DNA of 64,000 nucleotides from NCBI RefSeq assembly GCF_001660815.1, contig NZ_LYMI01000021.1:1-64000 (forward strand), given 5' to 3'. The notes under the pieces are model-generated. The model saw only the letters and a program-made list of their open reading frames with translations. It made no database searches and was not told the DNA's origin. This document shows positions 1 through 7,139 of this stretch, piece after piece. Both the position numbers and the translations under genes were made by a program. Position 1 is the stretch's first letter; each line of letters opens with the position of its first letter. Source of the DNA: Xanthomonas nasturtii. GTDB taxonomy: Bacteria > Pseudomonadota > Gammaproteobacteria > Xanthomonadales > Xanthomonadaceae.

Positions 1-449
1 ACATCGGTCAGTTGAGACAGCCGCTGGCGCTCCTGCTGCACCGTCGCCAACACCTGCGTGCGGCGCTGCTGGTACTCGCGCAGCTGACGGCGCCAGCCTT
101 CCAGCGGCTGGTAGGGCGTGAGTGATACCACCATCGCCATCTGCGCCAGCACACGCGCATCCAATGTGTCGGTCTTGGCCAGTTGGCCGATGGCCTTGGC
201 AAAGTCACGCGCTTGGCGAGGGTTCACACGCGCCACCGGCAGGCCGGCCGCATGCAGCGCATCCAGCGCTGCCAGTTCGTAGCCGCCCGTGGCTTCCAGT
301 ACCACCTGGTGCAGCTCCATGTGTCCCAGCCAGCTGCGCAGCTGGCGCAGACCTGCCGCCGTGTTGGGGAAGCGCCGCTCGCCTTTGCAGCCATGCACAT
401 GCACATCCAACCACTGCTTGCTGACATCGATACCTACGCCGTATGCCAT
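1..449 (-). mobile_element. IS110-family transposase, N-terminal part (cut by window edge)
   Basis: On the minus strand an ATG at 449 opens a frame that stays open to base 1, so only about 149 N-terminal residues are visible. The protein starts MAYGVGIDVSKQWLD and continues with LEATGGYE and FAKAIGQLAKTDTLDA. These are the spaced acidic motifs of the DEDD (RuvC-like) catalytic domain of IS110-type transposases, which move DNA by a recombinase-like mechanism and usually lack terminal inverted repeats. The catalytic D of GIDVSK, the E of LEATG and the D of KTDTLDA are all present, so the visible part looks intact. The C-terminal transposase_20 domain would lie outside the window. I could not place the element's right end. 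Confidence 0.85.
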
Positions 450-657
450 GGAAAAACTCCGCTATGCTCGAAGGGTCGAGAGCTCTCCTGGGCTGCCCAG
501 CCTGATCGTTACGAGTGCCAACTCCAGCAACTGTTCGGGCGTTTGCCAGGAGATCCCGGCGTGGCGACCTCGCTCTCCCGCGGTTGTTTAGACCTGTGGG
601 TTATCGGTCGACCACGCCGGCTCTCGACACCTAATCTGGCAGATCGCCAAGAGATAA

Positions 658-679
658 GGGGTTGGGGTGAGGGTACGGT
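658..679. repeat. Left arm of a 22-bp inverted repeat around the DUF559 gene
   Basis: This G-rich 22-mer (core GGGGTTGGGGTGAGGG) is the exact reverse complement of 1033-1054. The two arms enclose the DUF559 gene at 686. A 17-base match to the same sequence is found at 21896-21912 upstream of trpE, so the motif belongs to a dispersed repeat family. Confidence 0.85.
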
Positions 680-685
680 GGAGCG

Positions 686-1078
686 ATGAAAATCAAACCG
701 CCATTACCCACTGTTACGCGCACCCACGCACGTGCATTACGCAGTGAGATGACAGACGCAGAGCGCGCACTTTGGCGCTGTTTACGCAGCAATCAACTAC
801 AAGGTTTCAAGTTCAGACGTCAGCATCCGATTCCGCCGTACATCACAGATTTTTGTTGTATCGATGCGGCGTTGGTTGTTGAGCTGGATGGATCGCAGCA
901 CCAAGCATCCAGCGATCAGGCAAGGACGCGGTGGCTGCAATCGAAGGGATGGACAGTGCTGCGCTTCTGGAACAACGATGTATTGCTTTCGCTGGATGCG
1001 GTGGTTGAGACGATCTGCAAGATGGTCGCTACACCGTACCCTCACCCCAACCCCTCTCCCGAGGGGAGAGGGGCTTAA
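686..1078 (+). CDS. DUF559 (Vsr-like PD-(D/E)XK) domain protein
   Basis: A 130-residue protein of the DUF559 family, a small very-short-patch-repair-like endonuclease fold of unproven function. The sequence shows the family pattern: an N-terminal ARALRSEMTDAERALWRCLR helix, then FKFRRQHPIPPYITDFCC, then LVVELDGSQH, and finally a W-x-VLRFWNNDVL strand-turn. D of ITDF, the E-L-D of VELDG and the Q of GSQH fit the PD-(D/E)XK core. The last residues (PYPHPNPSPEGRG) are encoded by the flanking repeat itself, so the repeat supplies the stop. Such genes often occur singly as accessory genes. The enclosing exact inverted repeats suggest a mobilised cassette, but that is inference. Confidence 0.75.
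   Translation: MKIKPPLPTVTRTHARALRSEMTDAERALWRCLRSNQLQGFKFRRQHPIPPYITDFCCIDAALVVELDGSQHQASSDQARTRWLQSKGWTVLRFWNNDVLLSLDAVVETICKMVATPYPHPNPSPEGRGA
1033..1077. repeat. Right arm of inverted repeat plus GC-rich hairpin
   Basis: Bases 1033-1054 are the exact reverse complement of 658-679. They run into CCCCTCTCCCGAGGGGAGAG, a short self-complementary hairpin that ends the DUF559 frame. A closely related hairpin with the same neighbouring motif lies at 21877-21912. The hairpin may also end transcription before hmgA. Confidence 0.8.
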
Positions 1079-1114
1079 TTCCAGCCCCTGTGGGGGCACA
1101 GTCCGGACGCACCC

Positions 1115-2413
1115 ATGCACAACGACCAGCGTTACATGACCGGTTTCGGCAACGAGTTCGCCACCGAAGCCGTAGCCGGTGCTTTACCGGTCGGACAGAA
1201 TTCGCCGCAGCGCGTGGCGCATGGGCTGTATGCCGAGCAGCTGTCCGGCACCGCGTTCACCGCGCCGCGTGGGGAGAACCGGCGCAGCTGGCTGTACCGC
1301 ATCCGTCCGGCGGCCGTGCATGGCCGCTTTTCGCTGATCGAACAAGCACAGTTCCACAACGAGTTCGGCACTGGCCCGGTGCCGCCGGATCAGCTGCGCT
1401 GGAGCCCGTTGCCGCTGCCCTCCACGCCCACCGATTTTGTCGACGGTCTCTACACCATGGCCGGCAATGGCGGGCCGGAGGCGATGTCCGGGGTTGGCGT
1501 GCATCTGTATGGGGCCAACGCATCGATGCAGGATCGCTTCTTCTACGATGCCGATGGCGAGCTGTTGCTGGTGCCGCAATTGGGCCGCCTGCGCATCCAT
1601 AGCGAGCTCGGTGTGCTGGAGCTGGAGCCGCAGCAGATCGGCGTGATACCGCGCGGTGTGCGCTTTCGGGTCGAATTGCTGGACGACAGTGCGCGCGGCT
1701 ACGTGTGCGAAAACTTCGGTGGCCTGCTGCGCCTGCCGGATCTGGGGCCGATCGGCTCGAACGGGCTGGCCAATCCACGCGATTTTGAAACGCCCCACGC
1801 CGCCTTCGAACAACGCGAAGGCGCGTTCGAACTGGTCGCCAAATTTCAGGGGCATCTGTGGCGTGCCGACATCGGCCATTCGCCGCTGGATGTCGTTGCC
1901 TGGCACGGCAATTACGCGCCGTATCGCTACGACCTGCGCCGCTTCAACACCATCGGCTCGATCAGCTTCGATCACCCCGATCCCAGCATCTTTACCGTAC
2001 TGACCTCGCCCAGCGACACGCACGGCACCGCGAACATGGATTTTGCGATCTTCCCGCCGCGCTGGCTGGTGGCGCAGCACACCTTCCGCCCGCCGTGGTT
2101 CCACCGCAACGTCGCCAGCGAATTCATGGGCCTGGTGCACGGCGTCTACGACGCCAAGGCGGAAGGTTTCGCGCCCGGTGGCGCCTCGCTGCACAACTGC
2201 ATGAGCGGGCACGGCCCGGACGCGGCCACCTTCGACAAGGCCTCGCAGGCCGATCTCACGCGCCCGGATGTCATCGCCGAAACGATGGCCTTCATGTTCG
2301 AGACCCGCGCGGTGTTGCGCCCGACCCAGCAAGCGTTGAACGCCACGCATCGGCAAGCGGATTACCAGCAGTGTTGGTCCGGGTTGCGCGCCGCATTCCA
2401 ACCGCCGACGTAG
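1115..2413 (+). CDS. hmgA: Homogentisate 1,2-dioxygenase
   Basis: A 432-residue Fe(II) ring-cleaving dioxygenase. It opens homogentisate to maleylacetoacetate in tyrosine and phenylalanine breakdown. The N-terminus [12 protein letters not shown] is typical of the family. The iron ligands are visible in [10 protein letters not shown] (His and the Glu six residues later) and in SGHGPDAA (the second His). The length equals the usual ~430-440 residues. Loss of this enzyme causes brown pyomelanin accumulation in many bacteria. It stands alone: no maleylacetoacetate isomerase or fumarylacetoacetase gene follows, only an uncharacterised gene on the opposite strand. The ATG at 1115 lies just after the repeat hairpin. 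Confidence 0.97.
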   Translation: MHNDQRYMTGFGNEFATEAVAGALPVGQNSPQRVAHGLYAEQLSGTAFTAPRGENRRSWLYRIRPAAVHGRFSLIEQAQFHNEFGTGPVPPDQLRWSPLPLPSTPTDFVDGLYTMAGNGGPEAMSGVGVHLYGANASMQDRFFYDADGELLLVPQLGRLRIHSELGVLELEPQQIGVIPRGVRFRVELLDDSARGYVCENFGGLLRLPDLGPIGSNGLANPRDFETPHAAFEQREGAFELVAKFQGHLWRADIGHSPLDVVAWHGNYAPYRYDLRRFNTIGSISFDHPDPSIFTVLTSPSDTHGTANMDFAIFPPRWLVAQHTFRPPWFHRNVASEFMGLVHGVYDAKAEGFAPGGASLHNCMSGHGPDAATFDKASQADLTRPDVIAETMAFMFETRAVLRPTQQALNATHRQADYQQCWSGLRAAFQPPT

Positions 2414-2576
2414 GCAGACGCGGCGCAGCCGTACGATGCGCGTTGCGTTGCTGCGTTGCACTGCGGCGTTGCACTGCACCTGTACGACAGCGCCGTTGGT
2501 GCGGCAAGGCAGTGAGCCAATCCGGTCATTCGAACAACCCGGGCAATCTCGGCTGAGGCTGCCCGCGGCTACCAGG

Positions 2577-3131
2577 TCACGCTGCCTGCAAGGCCTGCGG
2601 CAACAGCTCGCCGATGCGTGTACGCACACGCTCGGTGTAGCTGGCCGAGGTGATCTGCGGCAACGCCTGCAAGGCCTCGGCGATGGCGGCGGCGATCTGC
2701 TCTTCGCTGCGTGCGGCCTGCAGTTGCCGATGCAGCACAACGGCGGCCGGGTTGCGTTGCAGCTGCAGGATATCGAGCAGGTACAGCCGTGCGCTGGTAG
2801 CCGCGCGGCGACGCAGGCGGTGCGGATCCTCTTCGGTCAGCGCTGCACCGGCCTGCGTGGTGGGTGTCTCGGCCTGCACCGGCGGCGCTGCGGGCGCTGC
2901 AGCGCGGCTCGTCGGGCCCGGCGTCCTGCCAGCGTCGGCGCCAAGATCCAGGTACCCCATCGCGCACAGGCTGTGTACCAATGCCGCGCCATCGCCGCCC
3001 GGCAGCACGGCGAGCGCCACCAGATCGCGCTGTCCGTCGGGCAGGATCAGGGCGCGCCGTTGCAGCAGCGTCAGCGGGCTGCGGCGCGATTGCAACGTGG
3101 TCAGGGCGAGCTCGGTCTTGCGTGGGGTCAT
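2577..3131 (-). CDS. Uncharacterised 184-residue protein
   Basis: I do not recognise this gene. From an ATG at 3131, preceded by AAGGA at a suitable distance, it encodes MTPRKTELALTTLQ and a basic helical N-terminus (LTLLQRRALILPDGQRD). An Ala/Pro/Thr-rich linker follows around residues 65-95, then a helical C-terminal part rich in Leu, Arg and Ala (LRRRAATSARLYLLDILQLQR). There is no signal peptide or membrane segment, so it is probably cytoplasmic. A longer frame reaches 3254, but the upstream part is Arg/Pro-rich shadow-like sequence without a ribosome site. It converges with hmgA. A regulatory or DNA-binding role is possible but not shown. Confidence 0.55.
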   Translation of the reverse strand: MTPRKTELALTTLQSRRSPLTLLQRRALILPDGQRDLVALAVLPGGDGAALVHSLCAMGYLDLGADAGRTPGPTSRAAAPAAPPVQAETPTTQAGAALTEEDPHRLRRRAATSARLYLLDILQLQRNPAAVVLHRQLQAARSEEQIAAAIAEALQALPQITSASYTERVRTRIGELLPQALQAA

Positions 3132-3220
3132 GGCGGCGGTCCTTCGGAGCCGACAGGGGGGACGGCCGCCAATGAAGCGCCGATGCCATTGCCGCGACGG
3201 TGTGCCGCCACGCTCTCCAC

Positions 3221-3598
3221 ATGATCGCGATGCATTTACAGGGCAACGCCGCAACCGATGGCGGCTGCTACCTGCTACGCCCGCAGTGGGCCAGCGATGC
3301 GCGACGCTTCGGTTTCATGTTCGAAGGCGAGCATCTGGTGCGTTACCAGCCCAGCGAACCGAAAGAGACGGCACCCGGCGGTGGCAAGGTCGGCATGCCG
3401 TTGGCGCAGCTGCGCGCACTGTACTGCGGCGGTCTCACCGAGCAGCCGCACAAGTACGTTCCCAACGCGCTCGCGCTGCGCCTTGCCGACGCAGGCAGGC
3501 AGACCGCGCTGGTATTCGAGACCGATGCAGACGGCAAGGTCAGCAGTTGGTGGGTAGGGCAGCCGCGGCAGGTGGATTACGTCGAAGGCTGTGGCTGA
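3221..3598 (+). CDS. Small uncharacterised protein
   Basis: A 125-residue frame that begins MIAMHLQGNAATDGG and ends QVDYVEGCG. Its composition is that of a real globular protein rather than an out-of-frame shadow: balanced, with Tyr, Trp and Phe (RFGFMFEGEHLVRYQ, KVSSWWVGQPRQ). No signal sequence or membrane helix is seen and I recognise no family. The start is uncertain, because GTG 3200, ATG 3221 and ATG 3230 are all in frame and none has a strong ribosome site. It diverges from the gene at 2577-3131, with about 90 bases between them. Confidence 0.5.
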   Translation: MIAMHLQGNAATDGGCYLLRPQWASDARRFGFMFEGEHLVRYQPSEPKETAPGGGKVGMPLAQLRALYCGGLTEQPHKYVPNALALRLADAGRQTALVFETDADGKVSSWWVGQPRQVDYVEGCG

Positions 3599-4023
3599 AA
3601 ATGCTGCGCACAACGGTGATGCGGCGTTGTTCATGCGACGTCATGCGCGGCGGCTGCCCTCTGCAGCTTGCGATCCATGCGCGTACCGAAACCGACACAT
3701 CGCGCATCGGCGTGGTCATCAAAGCGGCAACGGCAAACGCTATCAACCTCGACGCTGGCTGGTATGCATTTAGCAACCGGCTAGCGATCTTGGTTGGTTG
3801 CAGCATCGCTGCACGCAACCATGGCCAGCGCCTTGCGTGATGCTGCGAGATACATCGGCCAGCTGTAAAACTGCGTACAGCTTGCGATCGAGTGCGGCGT
3901 GCGCGCCGGTGAGTCCATACGCCACATGCCGACTACTTCGTCAGACTGCAACCTCGCCAAGCAGCAAGCTCCCGACAAAGATCAACAATGCGATCGCAAA
4001 CAATCCAGGCCTGGCAACACCCC
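3599..4023. other. 425-bp intergenic stretch
   Basis: This lies between the small plus-strand gene and the 3' end of the phaG gene. Short frames occur on both strands, but none has a ribosome site, sensible composition or recognisable motif. I see no repeat or clear terminator hairpin. Confidence 0.4.
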
Positions 4024-4443
4024 TCAGCCACGCTCAGACGCCGGCCCCGGATGTTGCTTCTCGGTCTGCTCGTTCTCGCCGACATCGCCTTTGACTTCCG
4101 GCAATCCTTCCTGCTGCACATCGCCGTGATTCGGCACTTCCGGGCGGTTTTCCATCATCAGCGACAGCGCCGCCTTGGCCATCAAGTGCGCGCTGATCGG
4201 TGCGGTGATGAACAGGAATACCGTGATCAGGAGTTCGCGCGGTTGCGGGTCCACGCCCAGAAACAGGTGATAGCCCACCGATGCCAGCAGCACGCAGCCA
4301 ACGCCCAGCGTGCTGGCTTTGGTCGGTGCATGCAGGCGCTTGAAAAAGTCCGACAGCTTCACCAGCCCGAACGCGCCGATCAGGATGAAGAACGTGCCCA
4401 CCAGCAACAAGGCGCTGAGCAGATATTCGGTGAGGGCGATCAT
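4024..4443 (-). CDS. phaG: Monovalent cation/H+ antiporter subunit G
   Basis: A 139-residue membrane subunit of the multi-protein Mrp/Mnh/Pha antiporter, which exchanges Na+ or K+ for protons across the inner membrane. Three hydrophobic helices are visible (LLSALLLVGTFFILIGAFGLV, ASTLGVGCVLLASVGYHLFL, LLITVFLFITAPISAHLMAKAAL). The family segment FFKRLHAPTKASTLGVG lies between the first two. A hydrophilic acidic tail of about 40 residues (EVPNHGDVQQEGLPEVKGDVGENEQTEK) is longer than in many MnhG proteins. It is the last gene of the operon, and its ATG overlaps the end of phaF by 4 bases. Confidence 0.93.
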   Translation of the reverse strand: MIALTEYLLSALLLVGTFFILIGAFGLVKLSDFFKRLHAPTKASTLGVGCVLLASVGYHLFLGVDPQPRELLITVFLFITAPISAHLMAKAALSLMMENRPEVPNHGDVQQEGLPEVKGDVGENEQTEKQHPGPASERG

Positions 4444-4724
4444 TCGACAATGTCCCTGCGCAACACGTATTTGCTCAGCACCACGGTGCTGCCGAAGCCC
4501 AGCATCGCAATGACCAGCGCGGCCTCGAAGTAGATCGGCGAATCCAGATACATGCCCAGCAACATCAACTCGGCGATGGCGGTGACGGAAAGCGTGTCCA
4601 GCGCCAGGATGCGGTCCGGCACGGTCGGCCCGCGCAGCAAACGCCACAGCGCCATCAGGATGGCCAAGCCCACTGCATGCATGCAGATCACGATGGTCGA
4701 TTCGATGAACATGTGGCCGGTCAT
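4440..4724 (-). CDS. phaF: Monovalent cation/H+ antiporter subunit F
   Basis: A 94-residue subunit with three predicted membrane helices (IVICMHAVGLAILMALWRLL, LDTLSVTAIAELMLLGMYL, YFEAALVIAMLGFGSTVVLSKYV). It carries the MnhF/PhaF signature RGPTVPDRILALDTLS. The length matches the family. The ATG at 4724 overlaps the end of phaE by 4 bases, and its stop overlaps phaG, so translation is probably coupled. It acts in the inner-membrane Mrp complex. Confidence 0.93.
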   Translation of the reverse strand: MTGHMFIESTIVICMHAVGLAILMALWRLLRGPTVPDRILALDTLSVTAIAELMLLGMYLDSPIYFEAALVIAMLGFGSTVVLSKYVLRRDIVE

Positions 4725-5227
4725 GGAAAGATCTCCATCAGGGGCTTCTCGTAACGGGTCTTGATCTCGGCAATCAACGCCTCCGGATCGTCCAGATGCA
4801 GCACGTGCACCAGCAGATATCTGCGGTCGTCCGACAGCGCGGCCGACACCGTGCCCGGCGTCAGCGTGATCATGCTGGTCAATGCGGCGATGCCGTGGAT
4901 GTTGGCGATGTCCAACGGCACCCAGATGAAACCGGGATGGATGCGCGATTCGGGCCCAAGCACCTGCGCGGCCACCTTGATGTTGGAGCGCACGATGTCG
5001 CCCGCGGCCACCAGCAGCATGCGCGGCACCGAACGCAGCGAGCCGATCTGGGCGAACTCGCGGTCCAGACGCACCGCAAAGAGCGGCACAACCACGCCGA
5101 GCAGCAGGCCCAGCACCCATTGTTGCGGGCCGAAACTGTCGCTGAGCAGCAGCCAGAAAACGAAGACGGTCACGCTCAACGGCGGCGACGGAAACAGGCG
5201 GCGACGCAATGGCACGCGCGTGCTCAT
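4721..5227 (-). CDS. phaE: Monovalent cation/H+ antiporter subunit E
   Basis: A 168-residue MnhE/PhaE-type subunit. Two hydrophobic stretches lie at the N-terminus (VTVFVFWLLLSDSF and WVLGLLLGVVVPLFAV). A cytoplasmic domain follows with the family segments FIWVPLDIANIHGIAALTSMITLTPGTVSA and HVLHLDDPEALIAEIKTRYE. It overlaps phaD and phaF by 4 bases at either end, in line with tight operon coupling. In Mrp complexes E, F and G pack together and are needed for transport, though they carry no proton channel themselves. Confidence 0.93.
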   Translation of the reverse strand: MSTRVPLRRRLFPSPPLSVTVFVFWLLLSDSFGPQQWVLGLLLGVVVPLFAVRLDREFAQIGSLRSVPRMLLVAAGDIVRSNIKVAAQVLGPESRIHPGFIWVPLDIANIHGIAALTSMITLTPGTVSAALSDDRRYLLVHVLHLDDPEALIAEIKTRYEKPLMEIFP

Positions 5228-6768
5228 GGCTGCCTCCGCTGCGGCGTGGTGGCGCGCACCTGGTCCACATACGCGCCGGGGTCGCGCAGCTGCGTCGCGG
5301 CCGCATCGGTGTAGCGCATCACCGGGCCGGCAGCCACGGTCATCGCCACCAGCCCGCCCAGCAATAGGACGGTGGCGGCAGTTTCGACCGGGCGCATGCG
5401 ACCGCGCCGTTGCGGCTGCAGTTCCGGTGCGTCTTCCACCGCCACCGGCACACGCCAGAACAGGCGTACACCGGCGCGGGTCAGGCCGATCACCACCAGC
5501 AGGCTGCTACCGAGTATGGCGCCCCACACCGGCCCCACCAGGCCCGCCGGTACGTGCTGCAGCAGCGCCGCCTTGGCCAGGAACCCGGACAACGGCGGCA
5601 AGCCGGCCACCGCCACCGCTGCGATCATGAACATGGTGCCCGGAATGGCCCGCCCCGGCAGCGGTGCCACCACTTCCTTGCGGTCGCTGGCACTGCCGCG
5701 GCGGCGCCGGATCAGGTCCGACACCATGAACAATGCCGCCGCCACAAAGCTGCTATGCGGCAGGTAGTACAGCCCCGCGCCCAGTGCGCCCGCATCGTCC
5801 AGCGAAAACGCGATGAACAGGGTCGCCGCCGAAAACACTACCAGGTACGACACCATCACCCGCAACCGCGATGCGGCCATCACCCCGAAGGCGGCCATCA
5901 GCAGCGTCGCGATGCCCAGCCACAACAGCGCATGGCGACCGAAGCCGTGCAGCATGCCGGCGCCGTCGCCGAACCACAACGACGACACCCGCAGCGTTGC
6001 GTACAGCCCCACCTTGGTCATGATGGCGAACAACGCCGCCACCGCCGCCGGCGCGCGCGAGTAGGTTTCCGGCAGCCACAGATACAGCGGCAGCAAGGCG
6101 GCCTTGCTGCAGAACACCAGCAGCAACAAGCCCAGGCTGGCCTTGGCCAGCGGAACATCCTGCGCCGGCAGATCGGCAATGCGCTGCGCAATTTCGGCCA
6201 TGTTGAGCGTGCCGAACACACCGAACAGCAAGCCCAACGAAATCAGGAACAACGTCGAGGCGCACACGTTGAACACCACGTAATGCAGGCCTACCCGCAT
6301 CTGCAGTCCGCGCCCGCCGCTGAGCAGCAGGCCATAGGAGGCGATCAGCATCACCTCGAAGAACACGAACAGGTTGAAGATGTCGCCGGTCAAAAACGCC
6401 CCGTTCAAGCCCATCAACTGGAACTGGAACAACGCATGAAAATGCGGGGCGCGGCGGTCCCAGCCCGCGCAGGCGTGCAGCAGGCAGGCCGAGCCCAGGA
6501 TCAAGGTCGTCAACAACATCCACGCCGACAAGCGGTCGCCCATCAGCACGATGCCGATGCGCGCTGGCCAGTCGCCGAGCAGATACACCAGGATCTCGCC
6601 GTCGGCAGCGCGTGCGAACAAGGCGACGACCGCCGCCGCCAACAACGCCATGCTCACCCACGCCACGCTGCGCTGCACGCGCGGCCCGTAGCGACGGCGC
6701 TCGACGAACAGCGACGCCGACGCGCCCAGCATCGGGATCAGGATCGGCAGGATCAGCAGATGATTCAT
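5224..6768 (-). CDS. phaD: Monovalent cation/H+ antiporter subunit D
   Basis: A 514-residue polytopic protein homologous to the proton-pumping NuoL/M/N subunits of complex I. The proton-antiporter domain covers about residues 125-400. It includes FNLFVFFEVMLIASYGLLL (with the channel Glu), FCSKAALLPLYLWLPETYSRAPAAVAALFAIMTKVGLYA (conserved Lys) and the discontinuous-helix region PLSGFLAKAALL. The length is typical for MnhD/PhaD. It overlaps phaC upstream and phaE downstream by 4 bases. With PhaA it should form the proton and cation paths of the Mrp antiporter for pH and Na+/K+ balance. Confidence 0.95.
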   Translation of the reverse strand: MNHLLILPILIPMLGASASLFVERRRYGPRVQRSVAWVSMALLAAAVVALFARAADGEILVYLLGDWPARIGIVLMGDRLSAWMLLTTLILGSACLLHACAGWDRRAPHFHALFQFQLMGLNGAFLTGDIFNLFVFFEVMLIASYGLLLSGGRGLQMRVGLHYVVFNVCASTLFLISLGLLFGVFGTLNMAEIAQRIADLPAQDVPLAKASLGLLLLVFCSKAALLPLYLWLPETYSRAPAAVAALFAIMTKVGLYATLRVSSLWFGDGAGMLHGFGRHALLWLGIATLLMAAFGVMAASRLRVMVSYLVVFSAATLFIAFSLDDAGALGAGLYYLPHSSFVAAALFMVSDLIRRRRGSASDRKEVVAPLPGRAIPGTMFMIAAVAVAGLPPLSGFLAKAALLQHVPAGLVGPVWGAILGSSLLVVIGLTRAGVRLFWRVPVAVEDAPELQPQRRGRMRPVETAATVLLLGGLVAMTVAAGPVMRYTDAAATQLRDPGAYVDQVRATTPQRRQP

Positions 6769-7139
6769 CGCCGTGCCTGCCGCGTATCCACACCGGTGGC
6801 GGCGTCTTCGTGCGCATCCACATGGTCGCTGTGGTTGTCGCTACGGCTGCGGATCGCCAGCACCAGGCTCACGGCAGTCATCGCGAACGCAATCACGATG
6901 GCGGTCAGCACCAGCGCCTGCGGCAACGGGTCGGTGTAGTGCATCAGCTCGGCGGGCACACCCTCGCGCAGCACCGGCGCCTGGCCGTTGCGCAGCCGCC
7001 CGCCGGCAAAGATCAGCAGGTTGGTCGCGTACGACAGGAAGGTCATGCCCAGGATCACATCGAAGCTGCGCGCGCGCAGCAGCAGATAGATCGCCAATGC
7101 GGTGAGGACGCCGATCGCGCTTGCCACTGCCAATTCCAT
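6765..7139 (-). CDS. phaC: Monovalent cation/H+ antiporter subunit C
   Basis: A 124-residue NuoK-like subunit. Three membrane helices are visible (SAIGVLTALAIYLLLRARSFDVILGMTFLSYATNLLIF and ALVLTAIVIAFAMTAVSLVLAI). The family segments GMTFLSYATNLLIFAGG and DPLPQALVLTAIVI are present. The C-terminus is hydrophilic and His/Asp-rich (DNHSDHVDAHED). The ATG at 7139 overlaps the phaAB stop by one base. Here the symbol means the antiporter subunit, not the PHB synthase that shares the name. Confidence 0.93.
   Translation of the reverse strand: MELAVASAIGVLTALAIYLLLRARSFDVILGMTFLSYATNLLIFAGGRLRNGQAPVLREGVPAELMHYTDPLPQALVLTAIVIAFAMTAVSLVLAIRSRSDNHSDHVDAHEDAATGVDTRQARR

Noticed and set aside
1184..2740. 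518-codon minus-strand frame over hmgA
   Set aside because: Antisense shadow of hmgA; no start signal or motif.
2650..3840. 396-codon plus-strand frame crossing two small genes
   Set aside because: Cys/Arg/Ser-rich composition, no ribosome site, and it overlaps better-supported frames on both strands.
5410..6939. 509-codon open frame on the plus strand opposite phaD
   Set aside because: Gln/Arg/His-rich composition typical of an antisense shadow of a membrane-protein gene; no ribosome site.
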